Below are positions 20,526 to 33,121 of a DNA stretch of 64,000 nt, piece by piece. Position 1 is the stretch's first letter; the number at the start of each line of letters is the position of its first letter. Under the pieces are notes generated by a model that had not been told where the DNA came from, searched no databases, and worked only from the letters and a program-made list of their open reading frames with translations. The stretch comes from Phragmites australis (Eukaryota; Streptophyta; Magnoliopsida; Poales; Poaceae): contig NC_084924.1 of assembly GCF_958298935.1 (NCBI RefSeq), forward strand, positions 9,734,001 through 9,798,000, read 5' to 3'. The translations under genes were made by a program, and so were the position numbers.

Positions 20526-22014
20526 CATTCTGATGTAGAACCCAGAGGTCTCCACACACAATCCGTCTGCTTTGGGTTGGGATTCCGTGCACATCTCTTC
20601 CGAGGTCACCTGAGCCATCTATTTTGGACAAGATATGTTTGAAGGTTTTTTCATTTTTTGCGATCACGATGGTATCCTGAGTTCGTGACTCGTGAAGTGA
20701 ACGGACAACATCATGCGAAACGCACGGCGAGTCTGGGACTGGGGGAGCCTAAACAAGTCCAGCATGACCATGAGCCCATCGCCCATGGGGCCCCAGTCTG
20801 CCCGTGAAGCGTAGGGCAGTGCAGTTAGGGACGGGTTCTTCCCCGGCGCGCCTCTGATCTGGGACCATGCAATTCATCAACAGAACTGCGTCGTGACCAC
20901 AGTTCAGAGCGATAAGAGGTTGTACGCGAGAATGAATAGGTCGTGACCCAGACGCCCGGACGGACGGACGGACGAACGAAAGAGTATTCGCGGTTGGTTG
21001 ACGAGTTCCGGAGGCATCGAGCTCCGAGCTGAGCAAGCACACCGCCCACGCCAATGTTAGACGCCGCCCCGGCCGCGGTCCAAGGTAAAGAAGAAGCCCT
21101 CCAATTGCTGTGCCAATGAACATGCGCGGGGGCAGGGTGTGTGATACCGGCAATGCAGCCGCATCAAGTGTGCCTCTCATGGTGCATGCTTTTTGACTAG
21201 CAAGTAGTAACACGTCCTGTCATTAGAAGCCGGCAAGATCTTAATTTCACAGCACACCCGACAATCCCTTCTCTCTCTACTCTCTCTCCAAGCATGATCG
21301 GGCGATACCCATGTGATGCATTGTTGTATTATTCACGTCCATCTCATGGGTCTACCACCCGCTGAAAACGCCACAACTTGGACGAAGCCTGTCTCTGCGC
21401 GTGCATCGTTGCATGTGATGCGAGCCACCCTACCAGCGTGCGGGCGCCGAGCGAGCGAGGAGATCGAATCATCGAGGACCATCTCGGCGACAAGCTTCGC
21501 GTTCCACGCTGCAGCCTTTCTGCTGCCAGATCTAACAGACAGATGTGTTCGAGTATTTATCTTTTCGCCAGTGCCAGCAATCCAGCATTGTGGCGCAATG
21601 GCGCATGCAGTGGCTGTAATTTCTTCACGGATTTCTTGGGGGCCCGGGTGCGTGGCCCATGTCAAATGCATGCATGCATGGCTGCTGCTGCTTCATCAAC
21701 CTTGTGTAGGAGGCGAGTTGCATTGGTGGTGAGTAGGGATGTAAGGTTTTTTTTTTATTGGATGGATCCAAATCTCACTTATTGAACTAAAAATGTACTC
21801 TTACTATGCCCGGCAATAATGCCATTGAACTAAAATAGTGATCCAAAATTATCTAGGTAACCACTTGCATTCCGACTAGTAGGGCTCGTGCAGTTCAATC
21901 AGCATTCCTGTGTAAAATCCGGGGATCTCTCACTATGACTAGGCAGGAAACGTTGCAGTTTCAGTAGCGGTGACATCAAAATTTCTGCTCCAGATCGACG
22001 GGCCTGGATAGTTC
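20526..22014. other. GC-richer spacer, no gene supported
   Basis: Open frames of up to 154 codons occur on both strands (20749-21213, 21313-21732, 21378-21785) but overlap each other, lack known domains and show no intron pattern. A GGAC microsatellite lies near 20957-20975. It could contain part of an unknown transcript; the sequence alone does not show one. Confidence 0.3.
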
Positions 22015-22019
22015 CCTAG

Positions 22020-22308
22020 TGTAAGAAAGGAGATTAAGAGAATTTAGAGTGTGCAACTGAATCGAGTGCAACACCGTTTCATTTTTAGCTCCATGTGTAC
22101 ACAGTGATTTGACAATTGAGGCAGTCATTGCCGATTACAATTAAGGCCATGACCGGCGCTAGACTTGACCACTAACCAACTAACACCTATATACAGACAA
22201 CAAACTATGACCATTATCTAGTGAACGTTGTGATTACATTGTGAACGTCAGAGTGTTCAACATCAAACACCATGGCGTTAGTTCAGATCAGATGCAGCTT
22301 CTTTAACA
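22020..22308 (-). repeat. 3' LTR of the large copia insertion
   Basis: On the minus strand it starts TGTTAAAGAAGCTGC right after the purine tract TTGAGGGGGC and the pol stop codon, and ends CTTACA. It is the pair of 34520-34810. Confidence 0.9.
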
Positions 22309-22314
22309 GCCCCC

Positions 22315-22616
22315 TCAATCACAACCTATTAGATTGAGATTGCTTCGAGCTGCTGACAATAGTTTTGCTGTCACCGGCTTAGTGAGTATATCTGCCACCT
22401 GATCCTGACTAGAGATGAATCTTATCTCCAGTGCTTGAAGAGCTACCCTCTCTCGAATAAAATGGTAATCCACTTCAACGTGTTTAGTTCTTGCATGAAA
22501 CACTGGATTTGCTGCCAAGTAGATTGCACCTAGATTGTCACACCATAAGGATGAAGCTCTTGCTTGATAAACTCCTAATTCTCCAAGTAATGATTGATCC
22601 CAAATGATTTCAGCAG
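22315..22616 (-). pseudogene. copia pol C-terminus (RNase H), truncated
   Basis: The minus-strand frame reads [20 protein letters not shown], then [14 protein letters not shown], then [10 protein letters not shown], and stops at 22315, seven bases before the LTR. This is the canonical end of a copia polyprotein. It is intact for about 100 codons but cut at 22616, where a second LTR begins in mid-frame. Confidence 0.92.
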
Positions 22617-24345
22617 TGGTGAAAGGATCGAAAGGTCTAAGAGGAGGGGGAGGGAAATTGGCTATTAAAAAATTACTCCTACTGAACTCTAGAACAAGTA
22701 GTAACTTTAGCCTAGATAAATTAAAATACGACTACATGATCAAACTAGATAGAAGCAAGAAAACAAGCAAGCTAGAACACAAAGTAAATGCGAAAAGTAA
22801 AAACTTGCAAGTTAGTAAATACTCAAATGTATACGAGAAAGTAAGAAGATGCACAAGAGAACACCAATTTTTTCAATGCATCGAGGAGTTGACACTCCCC
22901 TAGTCCTCGTTGGAGCATCCACAAAGGATATCGCTCCCCCTTAAGTTACGAAGTCTCAAGTGTTCACTCATGATTGTCACTTCTTCATCTCCGAATTGGC
23001 AGGCATCAAACCAAGTACATAGCTCTTCTTGGGCTCCCACAAGAACTCCAAGAGCTCACCAAGATACCTCCAATCACTAAAGAATCGCTAGGTGTTGCCA
23101 ACCACCAAGAGTAACAAGCTAATAGCTTCACTTAACCAAGATCAAGCCTAGACTATAGCTAGATACACACTTTCTACTCCCCAAGCACTAAAGATGTCCT
23201 TAACCTTCAATTAAGAACTTTTGAATTCATTCGAGTGCACTCTCTTGCTACTTGATGACACACACAGTGTATCAGCTCTTCTAGGGTTGCAAGAATTCAT
23301 ATGAGACCAAGTGAGGGGGTATTTATAAGGTAGAGATCCAAATTTAGTCGTTATCTAACAACCCACTTTTTCTGTTAACATCGAATGATCCAGTGAGCAT
23401 CTTCTTACTCACTCCAGATAATCCAATGAGTACAAATTTCAAAACTACACCGTGGAAACTGTCATTAGCCATTACTGCTGAGAATAGTCCAATGTAGACA
23501 TCCAGTGAGCATACCTTTATCACCGAACCATCCGATCAGTTGACCTCCAATTTTCAAATAGCTATAACCTTCTCTCCAAGAATTATTCCGGTGCTCGTTT
23601 TGTTCATCACCGGACCATCTTGTGAACTCAGCAGCTTTAAACTGCACGAAGCAACCTCTCTGCAAAAATTAGTTCGGTGACCTCACCTTTCAATCACTAG
23701 ATAATCCGGTGAGTTCAACTTTATTTTACGTGAAAAATATTGCTTATGCTAAAAAAGCTCTGGTGCTCTCACCGAGGTAACACCGGACCATCCGGTGCAA
23801 CACTTCAAAAAATTCAGGACACGTGTCACCAAGAAAATGTTCTGGTGATACCTGCATGTTAACTACCAGACCATCCGGTCAACACATGTGATTTCTGTCT
23901 AAACCAAGAAAAATGCTCTGGTGAGAACAAGAGTCACCGTCCAATTCAATTTTTTCTTGAGCTCTAACTTCACGACACCTCAACCATGGGCTTCTATGAG
24001 CTACCTAGTGCTAGAATTTTACAAGTGTGCATCAAACTAAGTCTAGACTCAACTATATCAAGCTACTACTTTTAGACTCTCTTTATAGTATGGTCAAAAG
24101 ACTAAGAAAGAAGACCTATACTACTCTAAGTGTCCATCTCACTTGTGGCACTTAGAAGTAGAATATCCTTAATCTTAATGCACATTTCCTTTGATCATCC
24201 ATATAATCAACTTAGAGACCAACTATACCCAATCATCATTGTGAACTAGTTATACCCTTCAAAATAAATTTGTTAGTCACAATGATACGGTTGTCATTAA
24301 TCACCGAAACACTTACCACTTATCTAGGGGCCTCAATGCTACAAT
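22617..24345 (-). repeat. SIRE/Maximus-like copia 3' LTR
   Basis: On the minus strand the LTR starts TGTAGCATTGAGGCC directly after the purine tract AAAAAGGGGGAGAT, an arrangement typical of SIRE-type copia elements, and ends CACCA at 22617 inside the other copia's pol. About 1.73 kb, non-coding. It contains repeated short palindromes around CACCGGACCATCCGGTG (23788-23804), with variants near 23395, 23520, 23700 and 23870. The open frame at 22604-22903 is not a gene. Confidence 0.6.
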
Positions 24346-25260
24346 CTCCCCCTTTTTGGTGATTCATGACAACACAAAAGAAAAAAGATAGATAAGAATT
24401 AAAGTAGACCCTATCATACTAGGCAATGGACATCATATATCATTTGAGCAAGAGAAAGCTTAACACTAGAATAACATATCATACTGGTAGAATAATAATT
24501 AAACAAGTACGAAATAAGAACACAATGTGATGTCAAGCGAAACACATCCATAGAGAGAACCAAATAGTTGTCATTCCATCAAAATCCATGAAGATCTAAC
24601 ATGCCAAACCTAACTACCCAAACTCTTAAACTCCCTCCCCCCAAAAAACAAAAGCTCTCTAGACACTAAAGCTAAGACTCTTTCCCCCTTTGGCATCTAA
24701 GCACCAAAAAGAGAACCCTACTAAGCATCCAAGGCTGGAGAAGAAGGAGGAGGTGATGCTGTTGAAGAAGGTCGCACTATGAACTGAGAAGCGTTGGACT
24801 CAGAGTTGGATGAAACGAGCTCGACAACGGCATCGATGATAGGTTAGAGCGATCCTGCAGAAGGTTAAAACAGATGCAGAAGGAGCAGGAACCTCTGATG
24901 ACACTATGTCGGGACGGGGGTCGGAGTTGGAAGTATTGACACCCTGAAGTGCCATCTGATGAAGAGTGGCATCAAGGTCATCAAAAGTTGACTGCACAAT
25001 AGAAGATGGCTCGAATGAGGGGACCTAAATAGGGACGATCTGTTGCAGAGAGTCCTCAAAGTTTAGAGGTCTAGAGGTCAGAGGTGACGTCAACAAAGGA
25101 AGCACTGGCCTTTGAGAAGTCCCGACAGGTAGAGAGAAAACTCCGGTGGTGAAAAGTGTTGAAAGTGGGAAGCCTGGCGCCGGAGTACTCAAGAGACCAC
25201 CAACATTGCTTGGGGGAGGACTCGAGGCTAGAGCTGGTGCTAGAGGTGCAGCTGGCAACT
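24346..25260 (-). pseudogene. Interior of the SIRE-like element, possible env-like C-terminus
   Basis: The minus-strand frame 25025-25258 is rich in P, S, A and L, and another at 24800-24997 contains QSTFDDLDATLHQMAL. SIRE elements carry a poorly conserved extra ORF in this position after pol, so an env-like remnant is reasonable but unproven. 24346-24790 is AT-rich and closed. The region ends where chromovirus sequence begins. Confidence 0.4.
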
Positions 25261-25333
25261 GAAGACCTATATGTTAAAATAGGAATAAGAACATTCGAGT
25301 GTTATCCTCACTAATCTTGGAATTAACAGCAGG

Positions 25334-26400
25334 ATGAGGACCCACAACGATTCGGGTGATCTTATTGGGGGTTCCAACAAGAACAATCCTGTGCCGCCTC
25401 CGTCGCCGAGCATGGCGGATGTGCTCTTGCTAATCGAGCAGAATCACTAAGCATGATCACTTTGCTCGAGGCACTCGTGCATAATACGTCCCCTCAAGGG
25501 GGAGGAGGAGCCGAGCGTCATGACTACTACTCGGATTTTCTCTGCACTAGTCCTCCCACCTTCACGTGTGCTGAGGACCCTCTCGATGCGAACCATTGGC
25601 TTCGCATCATCGAGCAGAAACTCGCTCTCCTTCGATGCGAGGACCTCGAGAAGGCCCTCTTTGCAGCACATTAACTCCAAGGCGCGGCCATGCATGGTGG
25701 ACGAACTATCTTGTTATGCACGTCGCCGATCATCGCGTCTCATGGAGGAGTTCCACCAAGCCTCCCATGATTATCACATTCCCAAGAGGATCATGGAAAT
25801 TAAGAAACAAGAATTCCTATACCTCTAGTAGAGAGGCAAGTCAGTCATGGAGTATGTGCGGGGTGTTCAACCACCTTATCTAATATGCACCGGAAGAAAT
25901 CAACATTGACAAGAGGAAGCAATATCATTTCGTGAGTGGTCCCTCGTCCAAGATGCAAGACCGACCCTCTGCGCACAAGTTTGCTGACTTCAACAAGTTA
26001 GTGAGCACCTCCCTCACAGTCGAACACAAACTGAAGAACCACCAGGAGGAGAAAAGGCGTAATATGGTTTCATCAACCTCTGTGGACGGAAGTTATCAAC
26101 GCTCGAGAACGGGGAGTCAACCTCCTCCTTCTTATATGGCGACTTCGGCAGCTCCGCAACCAATGTGGATGGCGCGACGTCCATACCTCTCCTCGTAAGG
26201 ATAGACTGTAAGGCCTGCCAGATGCCAGGGAAGTGTGACTGATGGTCCCGATGGCCCATGTTACAAGAGCAGACGTGTCTGGCATTTCGCTCGGTATTGC
26301 CGATTCCCGAAGCCAGGAGTCATGGTGGCTACTCCAAGATCGCCACTAACTGGGAAACCCTCTCAGTAGGTATCCAGGGCTATACAAGTTCCTAAGCATG
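25334..26400 (+). pseudogene. Chromovirus copy 1 gag, broken
   Basis: The ATG at 25334 (RTHNDSGD) aligns with the gag start of copy 2 at 47734. Blocks in order are EDPLDANHWLRIIEQKLALL (25575-25635), the helical MEEFHQASHDYHIPK (25743-25790), and SSKMQDRPSAHKFADFNKLV (25947-26000), followed by a basic linker and a decayed zinc-knuckle near 26240-26300. Stop codons at about 25449, 25827 and 25881 and frameshifts break the frame. Its product would coat the retroelement RNA. Confidence 0.82.
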
Positions 26401-27640
26401 GTAGAGTGAACCACATCACTACTGAAGGAGCTAAAGAGGATGACGGTGTGCTTATGGGTATGCTACTTGTAAACTCTCAATCCGCCATCATACTTTTTGA
26501 TTCTAGAGCATCTAATTCGTTCATCAAGGAGGATTATGTCTTGCGTCATAATCTTATCGTCTAGCCTCTTTCCACCACTTTCCACATAGATGTGCTTGGT
26601 GTAGAAATATATGCCGACCAAATAGTTCCGATGGTAAAAATTCTCATCGATGATGTTCCCTTTCTCGCAAACTTGATCTTGATCGACACTAGAGGGATAT
26701 ATGTTATCCTAGGGATGAATTGGTTAACCAAAAATAGTGTTCTCATCGATTGTGCACGAAGGATCATCTCTCTCAAGAATTTGGCCAATGTTCGGATCCC
26801 CCTCCATCTTGGAGAGGGTGATCCCTATCTTTATGCTTTGGAGGGTACCGCAACCATAGACCTTTGGAGTACCCAATGGTGTGCGAGTACCCGGATGTTT
26901 TTCCTGAAGAATTACCAGGGATGCCGCCCAACTAGGATGTTGAATTTGTCAGCAAGCTCGCACCTAGAATGGGCCCAGTGTCTAAAAGGCCCTATCGTAT
27001 GCCTCCCAATGAATTAATGGAGTTGAAGAAACAATTAAAAAAATTGCCGGAGAAAGGTTTCATTTGTTTGAGCTCCTCACCTTTAGGGTGCCCTGCTATC
27101 TTTGTCAAGAAGAAGGATAACACCTTGAGGATGTGTGTTGATTATCGTCCTCTTAACGCGGTCACTATCAAAAATAAATATCCCCGTCCCCGCATTGATA
27201 TTGTTTGATCAATTGACCGGTGCTTGTTTCTTTTCTAAGCTTGATCTAAGGTTGGGTTATCATCAAATAAAAATTCGATCGGAGGACGTTCCCAAAACAG
27301 CTTTCTCTACTCGCTATAGACTCTATGAGTATACCGTCATGTCATTCGGCCTAACCAATGCACCGGCCTACTTTATGTATTTAATGAACACTGTATTTAT
27401 GGAGGAGTTGGATTCGTTCATTGTAATTGTCATCGACGATATCCTTGTTTATTCCAAGACCGAAGAAGAACATGCCCAACATATTTGAGTCGTTCTTGAA
27501 AGGCTCCATGAACATCGTTTGTATTCCAAGTTTAGCAAATGTGAATTCTGGCTCAAAGAAGTTGCCTTTCTTAACCATGTCCTATCCAAAAATATTGTCA
27601 CTATCGACCCAAGCAAGGTTCAAGATGTCCTCAATTGAGG
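26401..27640 (+). pseudogene. Chromovirus copy 1 protease and reverse transcriptase, broken
   Basis: Protease shows ILFDSRASNSFI at 26488-26523, where the active-site glycine of D-S-G has become arginine. Reverse transcriptase follows: [18 protein letters not shown] (26988-27040), [19 protein letters not shown] (27100-27155), [16 protein letters not shown] (27230-27275), [10 protein letters not shown] and [14 protein letters not shown] (27417-27458). The catalytic pair DD is kept. A frameshift near 27210 and a stop at 27486 separate the parts. Confidence 0.88.
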
Positions 27641-28230
27641 TAACCACATAACATCACCGACATACGGAGTTTTCTTGGACTTGTGGGATACTACCACCGA
27701 TTTATTGAGAACTTCTCTAGAATTTTCAAGCCTATGACAGAACTCTTACAGAAGGGCATGAAGTTTGTATGGTCCGATGCATGCGAGCGAGCTTTCCAAA
27801 CTTTGAAGAGTCTTCTCACTATTGCACCTGTCCTTGCTCAACTAGTTGTGGATAAGAGTTTTGACGTTTATTGCGATGCTTCCTGCATAGGCCTCGGTTG
27901 TGTTCTCATGCAAGTGGGCTGAGTCATCGCCTATGCTTCTCGCCAATTAAAGAGCCATGAAGAAAATTATCCTACTCACGATTTAGAGCTTACAGCTATT
28001 GTGCATTCTTTAAAAATTTGGCGCCACTACCTCTTTGGAAATCTTTGCAATATCTATACCAATCACAAAAGTCTCAAGTATATCTTCACTCAAGCCAACC
28101 TCAACAAGAGGCAAAGGAGATGCTTGAATTGATCAAGGACTATGAATTGGATGTTCATTATCACTCCGACAAAGCAAATGTCGTTGATGATGCTTTGAGC
28201 CGAAAGACTCGGTGCAGTTGTCTTGTGGTC
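27641..28230 (+). pseudogene. Chromovirus copy 1 RNase H, broken
   Basis: GYYHRFIENFSRIFKPMTEL (27686-27745) starts the connection, then SFDVYCDASCIGLGCVLMQ (27860-27915) gives the RNase H core, with a stop at 27920. [20 protein letters not shown] and HYHSDKANVVDDALSRKT follow in another frame to 28210. DVYCDAS keeps both aspartates. Confidence 0.87.
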
Positions 28231-29692
28231 AAGCCCGAGAATGCCACATTTTGTGATGATTTTCGGAGGCTTGGAGGGAGATGGTCTCGGAAGGATTTCT
28301 TGCAAATCTGGAGATCAAATCCACCCTCATCGACCAAATCAAGAAAGCACAAAAGAAAGATGCCGGCATGATGAAAATCCATGACAAGATTGAGAAAGGG
28401 CAAGCTAGATGCTTTTTTGTGGATGATCAAGGCACTTTGTGGTTCGTAAGACATCTAGTAGTTCCTAAGGTTTATGAGCTAAGAAAGAAAATTTTAGATG
28501 AAGCTCAAGATTCTTTGTTATCCATTCATCCGGGGAGTACCAAAATATACCAAGACCTCTAGCGGAGATTTTGGTGGATCCACATGAAGTGTGAGATCAC
28601 TCATTATGTCACCGAGTATGATATTTGCTGGAGAGTCAAAGTTGAACATCTCAAACCGGCTGGTACGCCCCAACCCTTACCTATTCCCTCTTGAAAGTGG
28701 GAGGAAATCGGTATGGATTTCATTATCAGGCTGCTTAAGACCTCTCGAGGGTATGACTCGATTTGGGTCATTGTGGACAGGTTAACTAAATCAGCTCATT
28801 TCCTTCCCGTCAAAATCACGTACTCTATCAAGCAATATGCGGAGTTATGCCTCGTCCGAAATTATTTGTCTTCATGGTGTTCCTGTGAAGATAGTCTCCG
28901 ACCGTGGTTCCATCTCTATATCTCATTTATGGAAGAGCCTTCACGAAGTTATGGGAACTGAGTTGTTCCATAGCACTACCTACCATCCTTAGAACAATGG
29001 TCAAACGGAGAGAGTGAATCAAATAGTTGAAGATATGTTGCGAGATTATGCTCTCACGTATGGAAAGCAACGGGAGATTTGCTTGCCATTTGCCGAATTT
29101 TCTTACAATAATAGTTTCCAATCGAGCATCAAGATGTCCCCATTTGAAGCGCTTTATGGAAGGAGGTGTCGAATGCCACTAAATTGGTTTGAGTCCGGTG
29201 AAAGGGCTTTTCTAGGCTCAAATTTGGTCAAAGAGGCAGAAGAGCATGTCCTGACCATTTGCAAGTGTCTTCTTATAGCTCAATCTCGTCAGAAGACCTA
29301 TGCCAATCGTTGTCGGTGTGAGCTTGTGTTCAAAATTAGAGACTTCGTTTATCTCAAGGTCTCTCCTCTCAGAGGAATGCAGCATTTTCAAATAAAAAGA
29401 AAGTTGGCGCCACGTTATGTTGGCCCTTTTTGAATTATTGCCCTACGGGGCGAGGTGGCCTATCAACTAAAGATACCTCCATCCCTCTTCGCCATGAACA
29501 ATATCTTCCATATCTCCCAACTGAAGAAATGCCTCCACATTCCAACCGAAGTTGTGACGATGAAGCCGAACGGAAGATGCGACACAGTTCATTTAAGTTC
29601 CTCAAAAATTCAATGGAGCAATCATACCGAAGATGAAGCTACATGGGAACATGAAGATCGACTTTGCCGAGTATCTCGAGTTTTTCTCTAAC
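28231..29692 (+). pseudogene. Chromovirus copy 1 integrase and chromodomain, broken
   Basis: Blocks include GTLWFVRHLVVP (28432-28467), the core start MDFIIRLLKTSRGYDSIWVI (28713-28770), NNSFQSSIKMSPFEALYGRR (29107-29166) and RKLAPRYVGPF (29400-29433). Stops at 28560 and 28695, and a T insertion near 28935, break it. The tail 29590-29690 has SSKIQWSNHTEDEATWEHED, a chromodomain that in this family targets insertion to heterochromatin. This places the element in the Tekay/Del chromoviruses. Confidence 0.87.
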
Positions 29693-29855
29693 ACATGAGT
29701 GTTGCCTTAGTTCAATTCTCACAGCATGGTATCTTGGTGGTATCCACATCATTCCCTTACCATGCAAATCATGAAGTTTCTAGATTAACCATACTCTCAC
29801 CTAAGCTCACCTAAATCTCCGGATGAGATTCTTTTAAAGGGGGTGGGAGGAGGTT

Positions 29856-32800
29856 TGTCATGTCCCAAATTTGTAAGCATGTCATTAAGCATGATCATGC
29901 ATCATGAACACCATGTTAATCATGAGTTTTGTTTAGCGCTTGTTATTTTCCTATAGTGGTTTTAACTTTTGCTAGTGTTTTGAAAATAACTGACATTAGA
30001 ATTTTTCCTTTAGTTAAAGTCTCGCATAGGCGTTGCGGGTGAAACCTTTTAAAATGGACTCATCTTGCTTTGTAATCATGACACAAAATTTGTAGAAATT
30101 TTGGAGCTCCAGAGCACTAGAGCACATCCGTTTGGGATAATAAAAGAGCGAATGAAAATTAGAGAGAGAAAGGAAAAGAAGTGTAACTAAAATTGGACAA
30201 GAGACACTTACACATGGGGCCCACTTGATCTTGCCCACCACCTCTCTTGTCTTTCAGCAGTAGTACTTCCTCGTCCCTCCCCCACGCCTCCCTCACTCTC
30301 TCTCACTCCCACTCAAATCAGCCAAGAAAGGAGCATCTGCTCCCTTCCCCTCTCCCTCAACTCCTCACCTTTATTCCCCAGAATCCCACACAAAGAGCAA
30401 GAAGCAAGGTATGCATGTCACACCACCACATTCCTTACCTCTATAGCTCTCCATCCAACCAATTTGTTCTTGCATGCATGAAGTTTTGAAGGATTTACAG
30501 CCAATTTCGTCACCTCCCTCCTCTAAAAATTTAAGCAGCTTGGTTCCTCTTCTCCGGGCTTTTTCCTCTAGATTCTTCCCCCAATCGACAGTCTCGAACT
30601 TTGGCAAGGACCTTGGGTAAGTCTCCTAGGTACCCATGGGGAGAATGCATGTTTTTAGTTTGGTTTTGGGTAGGTTTTTGAGCTGTGAATGTGTGGTTGC
30701 GAAGCGTCGTTTGTTCATGTTGAAATAGAGAAAATATAAGGAGTTTGGATGTAATAGAGCTAGTGATTCATGCTTGTGGAGTGGGTAATTGAGATCTAGA
30801 ATCCCTGTATTAGTTTCAAACACGATTATCATCAATTTAGAATCCATGTATTAGTTCCAGACATGCAAGTTGAATCGGCCGATGAATCAACGATAAACTC
30901 TCATTCTGCTACAACCCCGAGGTTCCAGGTTACAACCCAGAGACCGGATTAATTCAAGCAATTTTTAACAGAGGACCTCCGGGTGTTACTGTTCATTATA
31001 AGTTTTTCTTTTTTTTACTTTGCTAATAGATTATAAATTTCATAGATAATTCATACGAACTCCAAACTTCATGAGACCAGTTGCGTTAGTTTTGTATGAG
31101 TATGAACTATATGTTAAAAATGTTGGAACTCCAGAAATACTTTTTGATAATTAATTAATTAACCAAATATGTTTCAGCTTAATTAAATTCATAATTAATT
31201 AATAACATGTCCTAAAATTATGAAACCAATTGGAAAATTCATGTTATGATGAGTGCTATCTAGGAAATATATACTTTGGTATGAAAAAACTATTTAATTT
31301 GTGAAGCTCATTCAATCTTGATAGCTAGATTAATTACGGTCTTTTTTATAGACCTTAAATGAATCTTTTATACCATGGGCTTTAACACTTCAGTGCATGT
31401 GATTCTTGTGGCATAATATTCTTTATTCAGTACCTCGTATCCCATTCAATTTTTATGGCGTCTGGTGCATGAATCATAGCATTTCGTCATGTTAATCGTG
31501 ATGCATCGTTCTTTCTTTTAGCGATCGATGAACCATGGGGCGACGGGGGTACTTTTGAGGTGAAACCTGATTGTGATATTGTGTGTGAAGCACTTGAGTA
31601 AGACAAACATCTAAGCATGTTGCACCTCTTACTTTGGATCATATGTTGTCTTTAATTTGATAAAGTATGCTATACATATGTCATGCATGATAGTTAGTCG
31701 AGGTCGGGTTTTTGGGAGTAGATCTTAATTGTTGCATTAGCCTTCCTTAGTATTGTTATCCTTTGATCCATTGTAACCCCGGGGAATAGCACTTAATGGT
31801 CTTATTTAAAATGAATATGTTATGATTAGCAAGGTTTAGATCATCAGTAGAAATCGAGCAGTGGTTCGACCATCGTTCGTGAGCTTAGGCTTACTTTTAT
31901 TCACGAAGACAATGATGATGGAGGGATGTGTAAGTTAGTAAGAAGGAGGCGAGGTTTGGGTGGGAAATAGGGATGGCTCAAGAAGGGAGTCTCGGATGCT
32001 ATAGACCCGCTTGAATCGTTTAAGGACCGACAATTGTTGAAGTTGGCTTTGGAATTTTCTATACTTACCACATGTCGATATAATGGTAAGATAAGTCGAA
32101 TAACTTTTATAGCTGTAACCTTTTGGCTTGTTGGCCTATGGTATTGTGGGCATAATAGGCTTGTAGAGGTAATGTCGTAAAGGTGTTATAGGCATAATAG
32201 GCTTGTAGAGGTATTTAGTTTACTCGGAGAGTAGTTCCAGCTATCTCCACACCTTTAGGCGTAACTAGGGTGCTCCAGGAGTATCCCTAGTTGACCTCCG
32301 CACCTATAGGTGCACGTTCAAATGGACGGGGATCAATTGTAAAAGGTTGACACGAGTACCCCTTGTGTACACTTTAGCGGTTGACACAAGCCAAATGGTA
32401 CTCGTGTCGTGTGGGCAAAGGAGTACCCCTCTACAGGGTGTAAGATCAATTCGAATTGTCATGCTCCCGGTTATAAGCATGTTTCTATCCATTTACATCA
32501 ATCGTAGAGTTTTTATATCGGGTTGTTGTGATGGTATGTTGAGAAATGGTTTGTGGTGTTGATAAGGAGTTGATATGGTAAAAGAGCTTTGTTATGTTGA
32601 TGAACTCAGGATACAAGGGTGTTTTGGTTAGGTATAGATGCTTACACTTGAGTCCAAATCGCTTTTGCATATGAAATTACTTAACCTTTGTAGCCGAGTC
32701 CTTGCTAATTACCCATATGCATTCTCCTTGGAGTCGGGCTCTTTATAAGTGTACATTATGGATTAAGTCCTTTGTCACTGCTTTGTTTGCTTTTCAGGTG

Positions 32801-33121
32801 AGGAAGAACTAGTATTTGGCTACTGACACCTGCCTATGTTGGTGACGACCAGGAGTAGTGTCATTATACTCGTGTATTGTTAGTTTGGGGTGGCGCCTTA
32901 GGGCAAATGGCACTACCCATATTTTGTCATCATGTAACTTTTTCGCTATGTAACTACTCTAACACATGTTCTGCTGTGATAATGTGCTTGCTGTAAAGGT
33001 GTGTGTTCCAATTCTAGAAGTAAACACATGTCGGAACTACCAAAATGGTATTCCGGTTAATCATTGTGGATGATGATCGTCCTAATGATTAGCTCGAATA
33101 CTATTTGGATGGTTTCTATCA
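29856..33121 (+). repeat. 3' LTR of chromovirus copy 1
   Basis: Starts TGTCATGTCCCAAATTTG after the purine tract AAAGGGGGTGGGAGGAGG and ends TTTCTATCA at 33121. About 3.27 kb. The end matches the end of copy 2's LTR (AATACTATTTGGATGG against AATACTATTTGATCGG), as do other blocks such as GAGTACCCCT and AGAAATCGAGCA. Open frames inside, including 30014-30607 and 32304-32670, are not genes. CT-rich 5' leader-like sequence lies at 30240-30400. Confidence 0.85.

Larger units (their letters stand above)
25266..33121 (+). mobile_element. Tekay/Del-type chromovirus (copy 1), 5' LTR missing
   Basis: Internal region from about 25266, gag-pol 25334-29692 and 3' LTR 29856-33121. Flanking GAAGA occurs at 25261-25265 and 33122-33126, consistent with a target duplication, but no 5' LTR or primer-binding site lies between 25266 and the gag start. 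The 5' LTR was probably deleted. A GAAGA match within 60 bp could also arise by chance. Related to copy 2 at 46736-56968. Confidence 0.7.
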
